A DNA stretch of 64,000 nucleotides from Planctomycetaceae bacterium. Lineage in GTDB: Bacteria; Planctomycetota; Planctomycetia; Planctomycetales; Planctomycetaceae. The position numbers and the translations under genes were made by a program. This document shows positions 48,930 to 58,246 of the stretch, piece after piece (positions within the stretch are counted from its first letter, which is position 1; each line of letters starts with the position of its first letter). The stretch covers positions 1,612,001 through 1,676,000 of the forward strand of contig CP051247.1 of NCBI GenBank assembly GCA_017795105.1, given 5' to 3'. The notes beneath the pieces are model-generated. The model did no database searches and was not told where the DNA came from. It saw only the letters and a program-made list of their open reading frames with translations.

Positions 48930-50375
48930 CTACGAAGCGTTCAGCTCGCGCCAGCTCTGCTCCACGCGATTCCAGGCCGTCTGAATGACATCCGGCAGGC
49001 CCACGCCATGCAGAGAATTGCCGGCCAGTTCGAGACCGCGTTGTCCTGAGAACCGCTGCTCGATCTCGGCGATTCTTTGTTGATGTCCGACATGATACTG
49101 AGGCATCGCTCCGTTCCAGCGGACGACTCGGGTCAACTCCGGTTCTCCCTGGATGCCGAAGATCTGTTCGAGTTCGCCGCAGGCCAGTTCGGTCAGTTCC
49201 TCGTCGGACTGTTTGAGCAACTGTTGCTGCAGGGCCCCGCCAATGAAAGTTCGAAGCTGAATCCTCCCCTCAGGAGCTCGCTTCGGAAACTTACGACTCG
49301 TGCAGGAAACCGCCAGGATCTTGCGCTGTTCGATCGCCGGGATCACGAGGCCGAAGCATTTCATGTCGTGCTGAATCTGATCGAGCCGATAGCCGGTGAG
49401 CACAATCGCAGCCGAGGCATATTCGATGCGTTGAAGCGATGCCGTGAGCTCAGGCAATGAGTCCTGCAACATTCCGGCGGCGACGTGACTCGGCACGGCG
49501 AGAATGACGGCGTCGTAGCCTTCCGTTTGTCCCTGCGTCGTTACGCCCCATTGCCCGTCTACTGTCTTCGACACGTTTGTGACCGGAGTACCAGAGCGGA
49601 TTTGAACGTCCTCCTGAATCGCTTCGACGAGGGCGTCCTGCAGCACCGACATGCCTCGATCGAACGAGAGGAACAGTCCGTAACGGGCTCCACTCGCCTG
49701 ACTCTCCGCGGTCGCTCTTCTGGCTTTCGATTTCTTTGCTTCTTTCAATACGCCTTTGAGCACGCTGCCATGCTCGGCTTCCATTTCGAGGAAGCGGGGC
49801 AACGTCGAACGAAGTCCCAGCTTGTCCGGATCGGCTGTGTAGATGCCGCCGATCATCGGCTGGATCATTCGCTCGAACGCTTCGCGCCCGAACCGGCGGC
49901 GGGCGAACGAGGAAAGCGATTCATCGTCTTGTGGTTGCGGTCTGATGAAGTACTCCCGCAGCACACGGGCCTTACCGGCTGGGGAGAGAATCTTCGTTCT
50001 CAGAAATGCTCCCAGATCACGGGGAGCCATCAGATCGAACCCGACCGGCGTGGGCAGCGGGCGGCCACGGCGGAGAATCAGACTCTTGCGAAAGCGTTTG
50101 TCGGTTTCGATCAGCCGGTCGGACAGTCCGAGTTCTTTCGACAGCTCGAGAGCAGCCGGCTTGTTCGTGATGAACATGTCGGCTCCCGTCTCCAGCAGAT
50201 AGCCATCCTGCTCGATAGTGCCGAAGACGCCGCCCAGGCGATCCGAGGACTCGAACAGATCGATCGCAACCGGCCGCGATGCCGATCTACTCAGGTTGAC
50301 CAGACGATGGCAGGCGGCCAGCCCGCTGATGCCTCCTCCGATCACGGCCCATCGCTGCGGCTGGTCGTGCGACAT
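48930..50375 (-). CDS. hemY: Oxygen-dependent protoporphyrinogen oxidase
   Basis: The ATG at 50375 (AGGTG upstream, just beyond the hemE stop) gives 481 residues. The FAD-binding GGGISGL motif (near residue 14), FESSDRLGG and a C-terminal GNSLHGVGLPD segment are typical of HemY. It makes protoporphyrin IX, the step before ferrochelatase. Its position directly downstream of hemE (11 bp) shows a heme operon transcribed leftward. Confidence 0.93.
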   Translation of the reverse strand: MSHDQPQRWAVIGGGISGLAACHRLVNLSRSASRPVAIDLFESSDRLGGVFGTIEQDGYLLETGADMFITNKPAALELSKELGLSDRLIETDKRFRKSLILRRGRPLPTPVGFDLMAPRDLGAFLRTKILSPAGKARVLREYFIRPQPQDDESLSSFARRRFGREAFERMIQPMIGGIYTADPDKLGLRSTLPRFLEMEAEHGSVLKGVLKEAKKSKARRATAESQASGARYGLFLSFDRGMSVLQDALVEAIQEDVQIRSGTPVTNVSKTVDGQWGVTTQGQTEGYDAVILAVPSHVAAGMLQDSLPELTASLQRIEYASAAIVLTGYRLDQIQHDMKCFGLVIPAIEQRKILAVSCTSRKFPKRAPEGRIQLRTFIGGALQQQLLKQSDEELTELACGELEQIFGIQGEPELTRVVRWNGAMPQYHVGHQQRIAEIEQRFSGQRGLELAGNSLHGVGLPDVIQTAWNRVEQSWRELNAS

Positions 50376-50385
50376 GTCAGACACC

Positions 50386-51423
50386 TTAGCGGGCACCGAG
50401 TTCGTGCACGATTTCGACGAGAGCCTTCACGTTTTCCGGCTTCATGTCGGGCATCACGCCATGGCCGAGATTGAAGATATGCCCGGGCTGGCCATTCGCC
50501 TTCTCCAGCACGGCGGCGGCTCGCTCGCGAATGGTGGGAATGTCTGCAAACAAAGTGACCGGATCGAGGTTCCCCTGAATGGCGACGTCGTGTCCGAGGA
50601 CCGCCCACGCCTTACGAAGATCAACTCGCCAGTCGACGCCCATCACCGCTCCGCCCGCTTCTCGCTGCAGCGGCAGCAGCGCGGGATTCCCGGTCAGGAA
50701 GTTGATGACCGGTCCGTGTGCGGAGACCGTTTCGATCACTCGCTGTGTGTAGGGAAAGACATACTTCTCATAATCATCCGGCGACAGGCACCCGGCCCAG
50801 CTGTCGAACAGCTGCACGGCCTGGCAGCCTTCTTCGAACTGACGGATCAGGTACCGCGAGATCGAATTCGACAGCCGCGACATCACGGCGTCCCACATCG
50901 CGGTGTCGTTGTACATCATCGTCTTGGTTGCGATGTAGTTCTTGCTCCCGCCCCCTTCGATCGCATAAGAGGCCAGCGTGAACGGAGCCCCGGCGAAGCC
51001 GAGCAGCGGAATGTCTTCCGGCAGGTCACGTCGAATCAGTCGAATGGCGTCGTACACGAAGCCGAGATCGTCGAGCGATTCGACCTCTTTGAACCGATCG
51101 ACATCGGTAGAGGTCCGCAACGGATTGTGAATCTTCGGCCCCTCCCCCTTTTCGTAGGTCAGGTCGATGCCCATCGGGACGAGCATCGGGAGAAGATCGG
51201 CGAACAGAATCGCGGCATCAACGCCGAGCACCTGTTGAGCGGTCAGCGTGACTTCGGCGGCCAGTTCCGGCGTGTGGCAGAGTTCGATGAACGTCACCTT
51301 GCTGCGGACGGCCATGTACTCGGGTAGATAGCGTCCCGCCTGCCGCATGATCCAAATCGGCGTGGTGTCGACCGGTTCGCGGCGAATGGCTTTCATCATC
51401 CGGGACTGTTCGTAGGCAGGCAT
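50386..51423 (-). CDS. hemE: Uroporphyrinogen decarboxylase
   Basis: The ATG at 51423 (GGAGA upstream) gives 345 residues. The signature IMRQAGRYLPEY (25-36) with its catalytic arginines is complete, and the GGGSKNY segment is typical. It decarboxylates uroporphyrinogen III to coproporphyrinogen III. Coupled with hemY. The frame extends upstream but that part is not HemE. Confidence 0.95.
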   Translation of the reverse strand: MPAYEQSRMMKAIRREPVDTTPIWIMRQAGRYLPEYMAVRSKVTFIELCHTPELAAEVTLTAQQVLGVDAAILFADLLPMLVPMGIDLTYEKGEGPKIHNPLRTSTDVDRFKEVESLDDLGFVYDAIRLIRRDLPEDIPLLGFAGAPFTLASYAIEGGGSKNYIATKTMMYNDTAMWDAVMSRLSNSISRYLIRQFEEGCQAVQLFDSWAGCLSPDDYEKYVFPYTQRVIETVSAHGPVINFLTGNPALLPLQREAGGAVMGVDWRVDLRKAWAVLGHDVAIQGNLDPVTLFADIPTIRERAAAVLEKANGQPGHIFNLGHGVMPDMKPENVKALVEIVHELGAR

Positions 51424-51510
51424 GAACTCTCCAGCAGCAGGCTCAATAGGTGAAGGGAGCCAGCCGCAGCCGGCAGTGATGAGGGGCAGATCGGAAATCA
51501 ACAATCAACG

Positions 51511-51578
51511 TGTGCCACTGGCTCCGCCAGTGTTTCAGAACGCCGGACTTCTCTTGCACTGGCAGAGCCAGTGCCACC
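51511..51578. repeat. CACTGGC-family paired palindromes, copy 1
   Basis: GTGCCACTGGCTCCGCCAGTG-like palindrome (51516-51532) and GCACTGGCAGAGCCAGTGC (51556-51574) lie 23 bp apart. The outer ends GTGCCA and TGCCAC are inverted. It sits between hemE and the convergent end of the receiver gene. Confidence 0.78.
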
Positions 51579-51583
51579 CGGGA

Positions 51584-51955
51584 TTACTTCAGAAACTTGC
51601 CGACGCGTTCGACGACTTCGGGCTTTTCGTATTCCATTTTACCGAAACCGTACTCGGCTCCGATCTGAACAGCCTTTTCCTGAGCATCCGGATAGTTCGA
51701 TACCAGCATCACCGGCGTCGTGTTGATATCCGGGTCCTGCTGGATCGACTGAATCACGTCCATTCCGTCGCTGTAGTCAGCATCGAGCTTGCGATTGACC
51801 GTGATCAGATTGAACGGTTCGGTGCGGATCCGCTTGAGGGCATCTTCCTTATCGGGCGAGCGGACCAGCTCGACATCGAAGTGAGAGGTCAGGAACCGCA
51901 GCAGCGCTCCGTCATCTGGAACGCACTGGCCGACACTAAGAACTCGCTTTTTCAT
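51584..51955 (-). CDS. Degenerate response-regulator receiver domain
   Basis: The 123-residue single-domain protein starts at ATG 51955, 20 bases inside the sulfatase gene, so translation is probably coupled. Asp14/Asp15 of the acidic pocket remain, but the phospho-acceptor position is Asn54 (ITVNRKL) where active receivers have Asp. Some degenerate receivers act without phosphorylation. No output domain. It lies downstream of the sulfatase. Confidence 0.8.
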   Translation of the reverse strand: MKKRVLSVGQCVPDDGALLRFLTSHFDVELVRSPDKEDALKRIRTEPFNLITVNRKLDADYSDGMDVIQSIQQDPDINTTPVMLVSNYPDAQEKAVQIGAEYGFGKMEYEKPEVVERVGKFLK

Positions 51956-53360
51956 TTTTCTTCTTCTTTGTCTTCTGCTTTTTCTGCTTCGACGAGTCGG
52001 CATCGGCCTTCGCGGCCGGATCTGCCAGCATCACTCTGGTCCCTTCGTACCGGTCCAGAACCGCCTGCAGTTTCTGATGAGCTTCAGCCGCCTCGCCGGA
52101 GAGGTTCTCCACGTTCAGCGGCTGTTTTTCTTTCCAGTCTTCTTCAATGTTATAGTATTGCCCCTCGCGGTAAAGTTTGAAGGTTCGGCCCTGGGCAAAC
52201 TCGACGCCGGTCTTGCCGCCGTTGCGGGCGTACCAGCAGTAAATCGCATCCCGCACCGGCCCCTCTTTGCCGAGCAGCTGCGGGTGGAAACTCAGTCCGT
52301 CGAGCTCAAGCTTCTTCGGAGCCTTCACGCCGGCGACATCGAGCAGCGTGGGAAAAACATCGGTGAAGTCGACGAGATTCCCGTTCACGGCTCCCTGCTC
52401 AATCGTGCCCGGCCAGCTGGCGATCAGCGGCACATGCATCCCCTGCCGTGTCGGACTTCCCTTGCCACCCTTATACGTTTCGCCATCCAGAACCGAGGTG
52501 ACACTGGTCGCCGTGCCGTTGTCGCCGGTGAACAGGACCAGCGTGTTGTCGCGGATGCCGAGCTCGTCGAGCTGATCGAGCACCTGGCCGACCATCTTGT
52601 CGGTGTAGTTGACCATATCGACAAAGAATTCAGGATTCTTCTGGCTGTTGTTCGCGCCCGGCGATTTCGGATCCCATTCCTCGCTGTCGGGCGTCGGCTC
52701 GAACGGCCAGTGCGGCAGGATCATCGGGTAATAGACCAGAAACGGCCCCTCGGCGTTCTTTTTGATGAAGTCGCAGACATACTCATTGACGACATCCGGG
52801 CCATAGCCGCCGGGGTAGTCGATCTCTTCGCCGTTCACTTCCAGTCCCGGGTTGGGATATCGGCTCGGTCGTCGTGTCAGCTGCCAGAGGCAATACTCGT
52901 CGAAGCCGAAGTGATGCGGCCCGTCGAGCCCCCCTTCCAGCTGCCACTTTCCTGCGATACAGGTCCGGTAACCATTCTTCTTGAGCACATGAGCAAAGGT
53001 TGTCTGACTCGGCTCCAGCAGTCCGAACCGCACATAATTCCGCTGGTTGTACAGACCGGTCATGATCTGGACGCGCGTCGGCGTACAGATTGGCTGGGAA
53101 TGGCAGCGGGTGAATCGCATCCCTTCGGCTGCCATTTCGTTCAACCGTGGTGTCTCGTACGAACTCCCGCCGTTCACTTCGAGACACTCGTAGCCGAGAT
53201 CGTCGGCCATGATCAGCACGATGTTCGGCTGCGATTTCTTCTCGGCTGCAACCAGACTGGTTTCGAACAACAGCCCCGTTAGCAGCGAAGCCGCGATCAT
53301 CAGGCAGGTCCACCGCAGTGGGCGAACGTCTTCCGGCAGCAGAGCGACACGTCGAAACAT
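51936..53360 (-). CDS. Secreted sulfatase (formylglycine type)
   Basis: The ATG at 53360 (GGAGGT upstream) gives 474 residues; a signal-like segment spans about 18-37. The signature CTPTRVQIMTG provides the formylglycine cysteine and Arg. Metal residues occur in MADDLGY and in GDNGT. The C-terminal tail is very lysine-rich (KKQKTKKKKNEK). A different sulfatase subgroup from the 34 kb gene. Substrate unknown. Confidence 0.92.
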   Translation of the reverse strand: MFRRVALLPEDVRPLRWTCLMIAASLLTGLLFETSLVAAEKKSQPNIVLIMADDLGYECLEVNGGSSYETPRLNEMAAEGMRFTRCHSQPICTPTRVQIMTGLYNQRNYVRFGLLEPSQTTFAHVLKKNGYRTCIAGKWQLEGGLDGPHHFGFDEYCLWQLTRRPSRYPNPGLEVNGEEIDYPGGYGPDVVNEYVCDFIKKNAEGPFLVYYPMILPHWPFEPTPDSEEWDPKSPGANNSQKNPEFFVDMVNYTDKMVGQVLDQLDELGIRDNTLVLFTGDNGTATSVTSVLDGETYKGGKGSPTRQGMHVPLIASWPGTIEQGAVNGNLVDFTDVFPTLLDVAGVKAPKKLELDGLSFHPQLLGKEGPVRDAIYCWYARNGGKTGVEFAQGRTFKLYREGQYYNIEEDWKEKQPLNVENLSGEAAEAHQKLQAVLDRYEGTRVMLADPAAKADADSSKQKKQKTKKKKNEKASS

Positions 53361-53457
53361 AGGACCTCCGAGAGAAACGGGCGGTTCGGCGAGGGATATC
53401 CTCAGGAATCGCTGGACAGATGCGATCCGTCGATTGTCCACGGACGGCGAGCCGGGG

Positions 53458-54759
53458 TCAATTCTGCGGCGAGGGCAACTTGAAGGCGACGCGGAGTTCT
53501 TCAATCACCGCATCGTTCATCGAGGAAACCTCACCGATGCAGCGGGCATTGATCACCGCCTCGGCAGTGGACTCCAGCACTTCGAGCCGATCGAACGCAT
53601 CGAGCACACTCGAACCGGTTACGAGCACGCCATCGTTCTCCAGAATCGCCGCAGGGCATGCTTCGCTGATGTAACTCGCGATTTCCCCCTCGCGATACTG
53701 CACGCCGTATGGCACCCGGTCGACGTCCCGCAAAAAGACATAGCTCTCCGGAATTGTTCGCACATCGAGCGGGGTTTCCGTCACGCTGAACGCCGTCGCA
53801 TTGACCGGATGAGCAAACACAATCGCCTGCACATGCGGATGTTTGCGGTAGATCTCCCGGTGAGCAAACACCGCTCTGCTCGCCTTCTTGCCGGCTTCCC
53901 GATACTTCCCCTCAACGCGAACGAAGTCGTCGATCTCCAGCGACTCACGATCCTGCTGCGTCGGCGTGATCAGAAACGAATCGTCTCCAAGCCGGGCCGA
54001 GAAACTCCCCTCCGTGCTGATAAACAGCCGCTGCCGACAGCCACGTCGCAGGAACAGAGAAAGCTGCCGCCGCAACTCGATCTCTTCCACCGAGACCGGC
54101 CAGTCGGTGGTCGATTCGAGTGAGACCGACCGCAACAGCGCCTGATTGAGTTCGGCATCGGTCAGATAACGGATCTCGCCGAGCTGTCTCCCTTTAATGA
54201 TCGTCTTCGCGGCAAACTCGAAGGCTTCAAACCGCTGAAAGGCCTGAGCCAGCGATTCCCCGCCGACTGCGACGCCGTGGTTTTCGAGAATGACACTCTC
54301 ACAGCCCTCGGCAAACTTCGCCGCGATGCTGGCTCCCAGCTGCTTGCTGCCCGGCAACGCATACGGGGCGAAGCCGATCTTTCCGCAGACCGAATGAGCC
54401 TGATGAAACAGCCGCGTATCGGGCGTTTGTCGGCAAATACTGAAGGCGACCAGCGCGACCGGATGAGCATGTACAATCGCCCGCAGATCGGGGCGGGCCT
54501 CGTAGATCGCCTGCTGAAAGGGAAATTCTGAAGACGGCGGATGCGGCCCCTCGACCGAGCCGTCCGGCTTCACGCAGACGATATCCTTCCGACTGAGATC
54601 GCCCTTATCGATGCGAGCCGGCGTGATCCAGATATTCCCGGCGTCATCCCGAATCGAAAGATTCCCGCCGGACGTGGTTGTCATCCGCGAGCGGTAAATC
54701 CGCTCCATCGCCCGCATGATCTCATCCCGCGGATGCACAAGTCCCTGCTGCCGTGCCAT
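53458..54759 (-). CDS. Tandem class II aldolase/adducin-domain protein
   Basis: The ATG at 54759 (GGAG 7 bases upstream) gives 433 residues: two adducin-type domains, about 1-215 and 220-433. Domain 1 has all metal histidines (His97, His99 in VHAHP, His161 in ENHG). In domain 2 the equivalents are Phe315, His317 and Asp376 (VFAHP, ENDG), so two of three ligands are lost. Domain 1 resembles fuculose-phosphate aldolases and ribulose-phosphate epimerases; domain 2 probably regulates or dimerises. Substrate unknown. Confidence 0.88.
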   Translation of the reverse strand: MARQQGLVHPRDEIMRAMERIYRSRMTTTSGGNLSIRDDAGNIWITPARIDKGDLSRKDIVCVKPDGSVEGPHPPSSEFPFQQAIYEARPDLRAIVHAHPVALVAFSICRQTPDTRLFHQAHSVCGKIGFAPYALPGSKQLGASIAAKFAEGCESVILENHGVAVGGESLAQAFQRFEAFEFAAKTIIKGRQLGEIRYLTDAELNQALLRSVSLESTTDWPVSVEEIELRRQLSLFLRRGCRQRLFISTEGSFSARLGDDSFLITPTQQDRESLEIDDFVRVEGKYREAGKKASRAVFAHREIYRKHPHVQAIVFAHPVNATAFSVTETPLDVRTIPESYVFLRDVDRVPYGVQYREGEIASYISEACPAAILENDGVLVTGSSVLDAFDRLEVLESTAEAVINARCIGEVSSMNDAVIEELRVAFKLPSPQN

Positions 54760-54858
54760 GATGTTCTCCGTCTGCGCTCGAAGGGTGTCTGTTGGTGTGC
54801 CTGCAGCATAGCCGGTCGAGCGAGCGGAATGAACGGAGGCGATGATCTGGTCCCATTC

Positions 54859-54889
54859 AGCATGCCCACGCGAGCGTGGGCATGGCACC
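54859..54889 (-). repeat. CATGCCCACG-family hairpin, copy A5
   Basis: The palindrome CATGCCCACG-CGAG-CGTGGGCATG followed by GCACC is the same hairpin as A3/A4, here in the opposite orientation and without the right-hand block. It lies upstream of the aldolase gene. Confidence 0.8.
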
Positions 54890-55006
54890 AATCCGCTGTG
54901 TGAACTGTCGGTAAAATCGGGGTTGCGGGGGGCTGGCATGTCGGATTTCCGCTGTTACGATACACGAAACGCAGATTGACACACATTCATTTCAGGAGCG
55001 ATGCAC

Positions 55007-55438
55007 ATGGCGATCAAACGGACGGGTTCAGCAGTCTGGCAGGGTGGCCTCAAGGACGGCAAGGGCGAAGTTTCGCTCGAAAGCGGAGCACTTTCGGGCT
55101 ATCCGTACGCCTTCTCGACTCGCTTCGAGGGACAGAAGGGAACCAACCCCGAGGAACTCATCGGAGCTGCTCACGCGGGCTGCTTCACGATGGCTCTTTC
55201 CAAGATCCTCGGCGACGCCGGTCTGACCGCTGACAAGATGGAAACGTCCGCCGAAGTCACGCTGGACAAGGTCGGCGAAGGCTTCGAAGTCACGCAGATC
55301 CATCTCACGCTGAAAGGCAAAGTCCCGGGAGCCGATCAGAAGAAGTTCGAAGAACTCGCCGGCAAAGCCAAAGAAGGTTGCCCGATCTCGAAGCTCTTCA
55401 AGACGAATATCACGCTCGACGCCAAACTCGTCGACTAG
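55007..55438 (+). CDS. osmC: OsmC-family organic hydroperoxide reductase
   Basis: The 143-residue protein starts at ATG 55007, which has AGGAG 8 bases upstream (an ATG at 55001 would be too close). Reactive cysteines Cys59 (AAHAGCFTMAL) and Cys125 (KEGCPISKL) are present. The enzyme reduces organic peroxides. Related OsmC and Ohr types are separated by the sequence around Cys59, which suits OsmC. Confidence 0.93.
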   Translation: MAIKRTGSAVWQGGLKDGKGEVSLESGALSGYPYAFSTRFEGQKGTNPEELIGAAHAGCFTMALSKILGDAGLTADKMETSAEVTLDKVGEGFEVTQIHLTLKGKVPGADQKKFEELAGKAKEGCPISKLFKTNITLDAKLVD

Positions 55439-55476
55439 GTTCGACACGCGGTCGCAGTCTGGATGACGGTTTCATG

Positions 55477-55530
55477 GGTGGCCCGTCCGCATCAGCGGGC
55501 GGGTCGCGTCAGCGACAGGAGGCAGCGCCA
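55477..55530 (+). repeat. Half paired-hairpin element (GGGTGGC type)
   Basis: GGGTGGCCCGTCCGCATCAG leads into CGGGCGGGTCGCGTCAGCGA then CAGGAGGCAGC. This is the left outer arm, palindrome with CATCA loop and mini-hairpin GTCGCGTCAGCGAC followed by AGGAGG seen in the E elements. Confidence 0.6.
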
Positions 55531-55644
55531 TCCGCGTCGTACTGAGTGAACTCATCTGGTCTCGAAGAAATCTCGTCCATGGCGCGGCCTCTTGTGACTT
55601 CGTCACCCGTCGGTGCCCGATGGGCCCATCGTTGATTTCCAGAT

Positions 55645-55794
55645 GTAGGGTGCGTCTTGACGCACCAGATCAACTCAAGCGACAGCAACCAACGTCGCCA
55701 CTCGACCACAAAGCCCGATTCGATTTCTTCCAGACAATATCGACGGCTCACAACCGGAGCGTCAATCCGATCGGTGCGTCAAGACGCACCCTAC
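55645..55794. repeat. GGTGCGTC-family element with perfect inverted termini (about 150 bp)
   Basis: The left end GTAGGGTGCGTCTTGACGCA and the right end TGCGTCAAGACGCACCCTAC are inverted copies extending over 22 bases. Each end is itself palindromic (55649-55666 and 55773-55790). About 106 bp lie between them with no open frame. Confidence 0.85.
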
Positions 55795-55828
55795 AGAACT
55801 CGCCTGCCCCAGCCCACGTCGTATCGCA

Positions 55829-56845
55829 TCAACTTCCGTTGACCAATACCACGAGCTGATGAGGTTCGTCGACCTGATACTCGTCCGGCCAGGGGATGTC
55901 GATCTCTTCCCACGTGATGCCGCCGTCGGTGGAACGGTACAGCTCTTCTTCCCAGGCGGCGAAGAAGGTGCCCGCCTGTTTCGGATGAGCGGCGAGCACA
56001 GCCGTTCGGCGGCCCTTCCCTTCCGGCAAGCCCTCGTGGAGAAGCTCCCACTCGTCGCCGGTTTTGCGATAGAGATGCGACTCGGCTTCATCGACATCAT
56101 GCGACTGCCGCGGACCAGCTGCGGCTGAGACGATGACCGTGTCCGGATCACCCGAATCGACGGCGACACTCCAGACGTAATGGTGATCCAGCCCGTTGTG
56201 GATCTGCTTCCACGTCTTTCCGCTGTCGCCGCTCTCGAAGTAACCATCTCCCGCCGCGGCGTAAAGCCGGCCTTTCGCTTTGGGATGCATGGCCAGTTGA
56301 TGGGTATCGATCGGAGCTTCCGGCTGGCGGTCGCGCCATTTGTTACCGGCATCGGGACTGGTCACCAGAGCTCCTGCTTCGATGGCCACAAACAACGCGT
56401 CGCTCCGCAGATCGGGTTGAATCCAGCGGACGTGATGCGTTTCCGGTCGCGGCGGAAAACTCCATTCATCGGCCGAAGGCAACTCCGTCAGCCCTTCGCA
56501 TTCGTGCCACTGCAGCCCGGCGTCTTTGGAGCGATAGATCTCACTCGGCTCCGAACCGGCATAGACGATGCCGCAGCCGTGCGGGCACTCAGTCTCACTC
56601 ACGGCGACTGAAAGCACATGCGAATGCGGATAGCTCTTCCCGACCGGCTCCCAGTTCTCCCCGGAATCTTCGCTTCGCCAGAGCCCTTCGCCGAAGGTGC
56701 CGCAAAAGATGAGTTCGGGACGCAGCGGATCGACCGCGACACACCGCACGGGCTTGCCAAGCAACAGCAGGTCCACCCGAGTGGCCTGTTCCACGAAAAC
56801 CAGTCTCGCCAGAGCATTCCCAGCCGCCAGCCAGAGGGTCGTCAT
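55829..56845 (-). CDS. BNR/sialidase-like beta-propeller protein
   Basis: The 338-residue protein has no clear signal peptide. Five or more Asp-box repeats are visible: SEDSGENW, SKDAGLQW, SPDAGNKW, SGDSGKTW and STDGGITW, the S-x-D-x-G-x-x-W pattern of sialidase and sortilin-like propellers. There is no Arg triad or other evidence for sialidase activity. A cytoplasmic or moonlighting binding role is equally possible. Its ends are bounded by repeats. Confidence 0.82.
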   Translation of the reverse strand: MTTLWLAAGNALARLVFVEQATRVDLLLLGKPVRCVAVDPLRPELIFCGTFGEGLWRSEDSGENWEPVGKSYPHSHVLSVAVSETECPHGCGIVYAGSEPSEIYRSKDAGLQWHECEGLTELPSADEWSFPPRPETHHVRWIQPDLRSDALFVAIEAGALVTSPDAGNKWRDRQPEAPIDTHQLAMHPKAKGRLYAAAGDGYFESGDSGKTWKQIHNGLDHHYVWSVAVDSGDPDTVIVSAAAGPRQSHDVDEAESHLYRKTGDEWELLHEGLPEGKGRRTAVLAAHPKQAGTFFAAWEEELYRSTDGGITWEEIDIPWPDEYQVDEPHQLVVLVNGS

Positions 56846-56994
56846 CGTCGCACCTCAATCCCCGCATGGAATCCAAGAAGTCGCACCGAGCAGTCGATGC
56901 CGCAAAGATACCTTCAGGATATCCGGAACCTGTGGGAACGAAAGAGGCGTTCCGCGAAACGACGGTCGCCGGGCTGGATGAGCGAGTAAAATTC

Positions 56995-57072
56995 ACCACA
57001 GAGGCACAGAGATCACAGAGTTCGTGTGGATCCGCTGAAGAACTTCTCTGTGTTCTCTGTGCCTCCGTGGTT
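56995..57072. repeat. ACCACAGAGGCACAGAG-family inverted repeat, copy 1
   Basis: The left arm ACCACAGAGGCACAGAGATC and the right arm TTCTCTGTGCCTCCGTGGTT are inverted copies separated by about 27 bp. The same family occurs at 59633-59751. Intergenic, no coding function. Confidence 0.75.
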
Positions 57073-57106
57073 CAAATAAATCGAAGGGCAGTTCTGAATC
57101 CGGTAA

Positions 57107-58246
57107 CTACGACAGCTGCCGCGAATCGATCAGCTGATCCAGTTCCTGCTTCAGTCGCACGAGGATTTCGTCGTAGGGGTAGGCTCCGAGGGATTCCGGG
57201 CCTTTTTTCAGGTTGACGAAGTTGGGGGCACACCAGAGGCCGAGGTCGGCGTCGTCGGTTTCACCGGGGCCGTTCACGCGACAACCCATCACGGCGATCG
57301 TGATGTCGTGGTCTTTGGCGTAGGCCGACATTTCCTTGACCTTGGCGGCCAGGTCGACGAAGGCTTCGTTTTCGACGCGGGAGCAGCTCGGGCAGCTGAT
57401 GATGTTCAAGCCGTTCGTGTTAAAATCGACCACGCTGCGGACGCGGCCGTTGGCGATGTCGTCCAGAATGCCGCGGCCCGCTTCGATCTCTTCGTACTTG
57501 CGATCGTTCGGAACCGTGAGCGAAACGCGGATCGTATCGCCGATGCCGACACCGATCAGCTGCTCGAAAGCGATGCGGGTTTTGATGACGCCATCGGGCG
57601 GCATGCCGGCTTCAGTCACGCCGAGATGCAGCGGGACGTCGGGACGCTTCGCCGCGAACCGCTTGTTGACTTCAACGACCTTCTTCGGATCGGAGTCCTT
57701 CAGCGAAACGACATAGCGGGTGAAGCCGAGGCCGTCGAGGAAGTCGCAGTGATCGAACGCCGATTCGAGCATCGGCGAAATCGAATCTTCCGGGTCGTAC
57801 TTCTCTTTCTTGGCCGGATCGACCGAGCCGCAGTTCACGCCGACGCGCAGGGCACAGTCGTGCTCGCGGGCGACATTCACAATGTACTCGACCTTTTCCT
57901 GCCACGGCTTGTCGCGTTCGTGGTGATACAGGTGCCCGGGGTTGTACCGAATCTTCTGCACGTTGGGAGCGACCACCTCGGCAAGGCGATAGTTCTCCTG
58001 CAGGTCGACCGAGAGATTGGCGTCGACCTGGCGGGCGATCTCGTTGAGTGCCTCGGCATCCTTCTTACTGTCGACGGCGACGCGGATCACGTCGGCTCCG
58101 ATGCCGATCAGCTGCTGGATCTGAGCGACCGTGGCATCGATGTTCGGAGTCTTGGTCGCCGTCATGCTCTGCACGGCGATGGGATGCCCTGCTCCGACGG
58201 AGATGGAGCCGATGGCGACGGAACGGGTCGGATTGCGTTGAATCAT
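57107..58246 (-). CDS. ispG: (E)-4-hydroxy-3-methylbut-2-enyl-diphosphate synthase
   Basis: The 379-residue protein is the bacterial short form of IspG. A TIM barrel is followed by the iron-sulfur domain with Cys285, Cys288 (SCPSCSRVE), Cys322 (GCRVNGPGE) and Glu329, all intact. It makes HMBPP in the methylerythritol phosphate pathway to isoprenoids. The start codon ATG 58246 begins MIQRNPTRSV. Confidence 0.96.
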   Translation of the reverse strand: MIQRNPTRSVAIGSISVGAGHPIAVQSMTATKTPNIDATVAQIQQLIGIGADVIRVAVDSKKDAEALNEIARQVDANLSVDLQENYRLAEVVAPNVQKIRYNPGHLYHHERDKPWQEKVEYIVNVAREHDCALRVGVNCGSVDPAKKEKYDPEDSISPMLESAFDHCDFLDGLGFTRYVVSLKDSDPKKVVEVNKRFAAKRPDVPLHLGVTEAGMPPDGVIKTRIAFEQLIGVGIGDTIRVSLTVPNDRKYEEIEAGRGILDDIANGRVRSVVDFNTNGLNIISCPSCSRVENEAFVDLAAKVKEMSAYAKDHDITIAVMGCRVNGPGETDDADLGLWCAPNFVNLKKGPESLGAYPYDEILVRLKQELDQLIDSRQLS

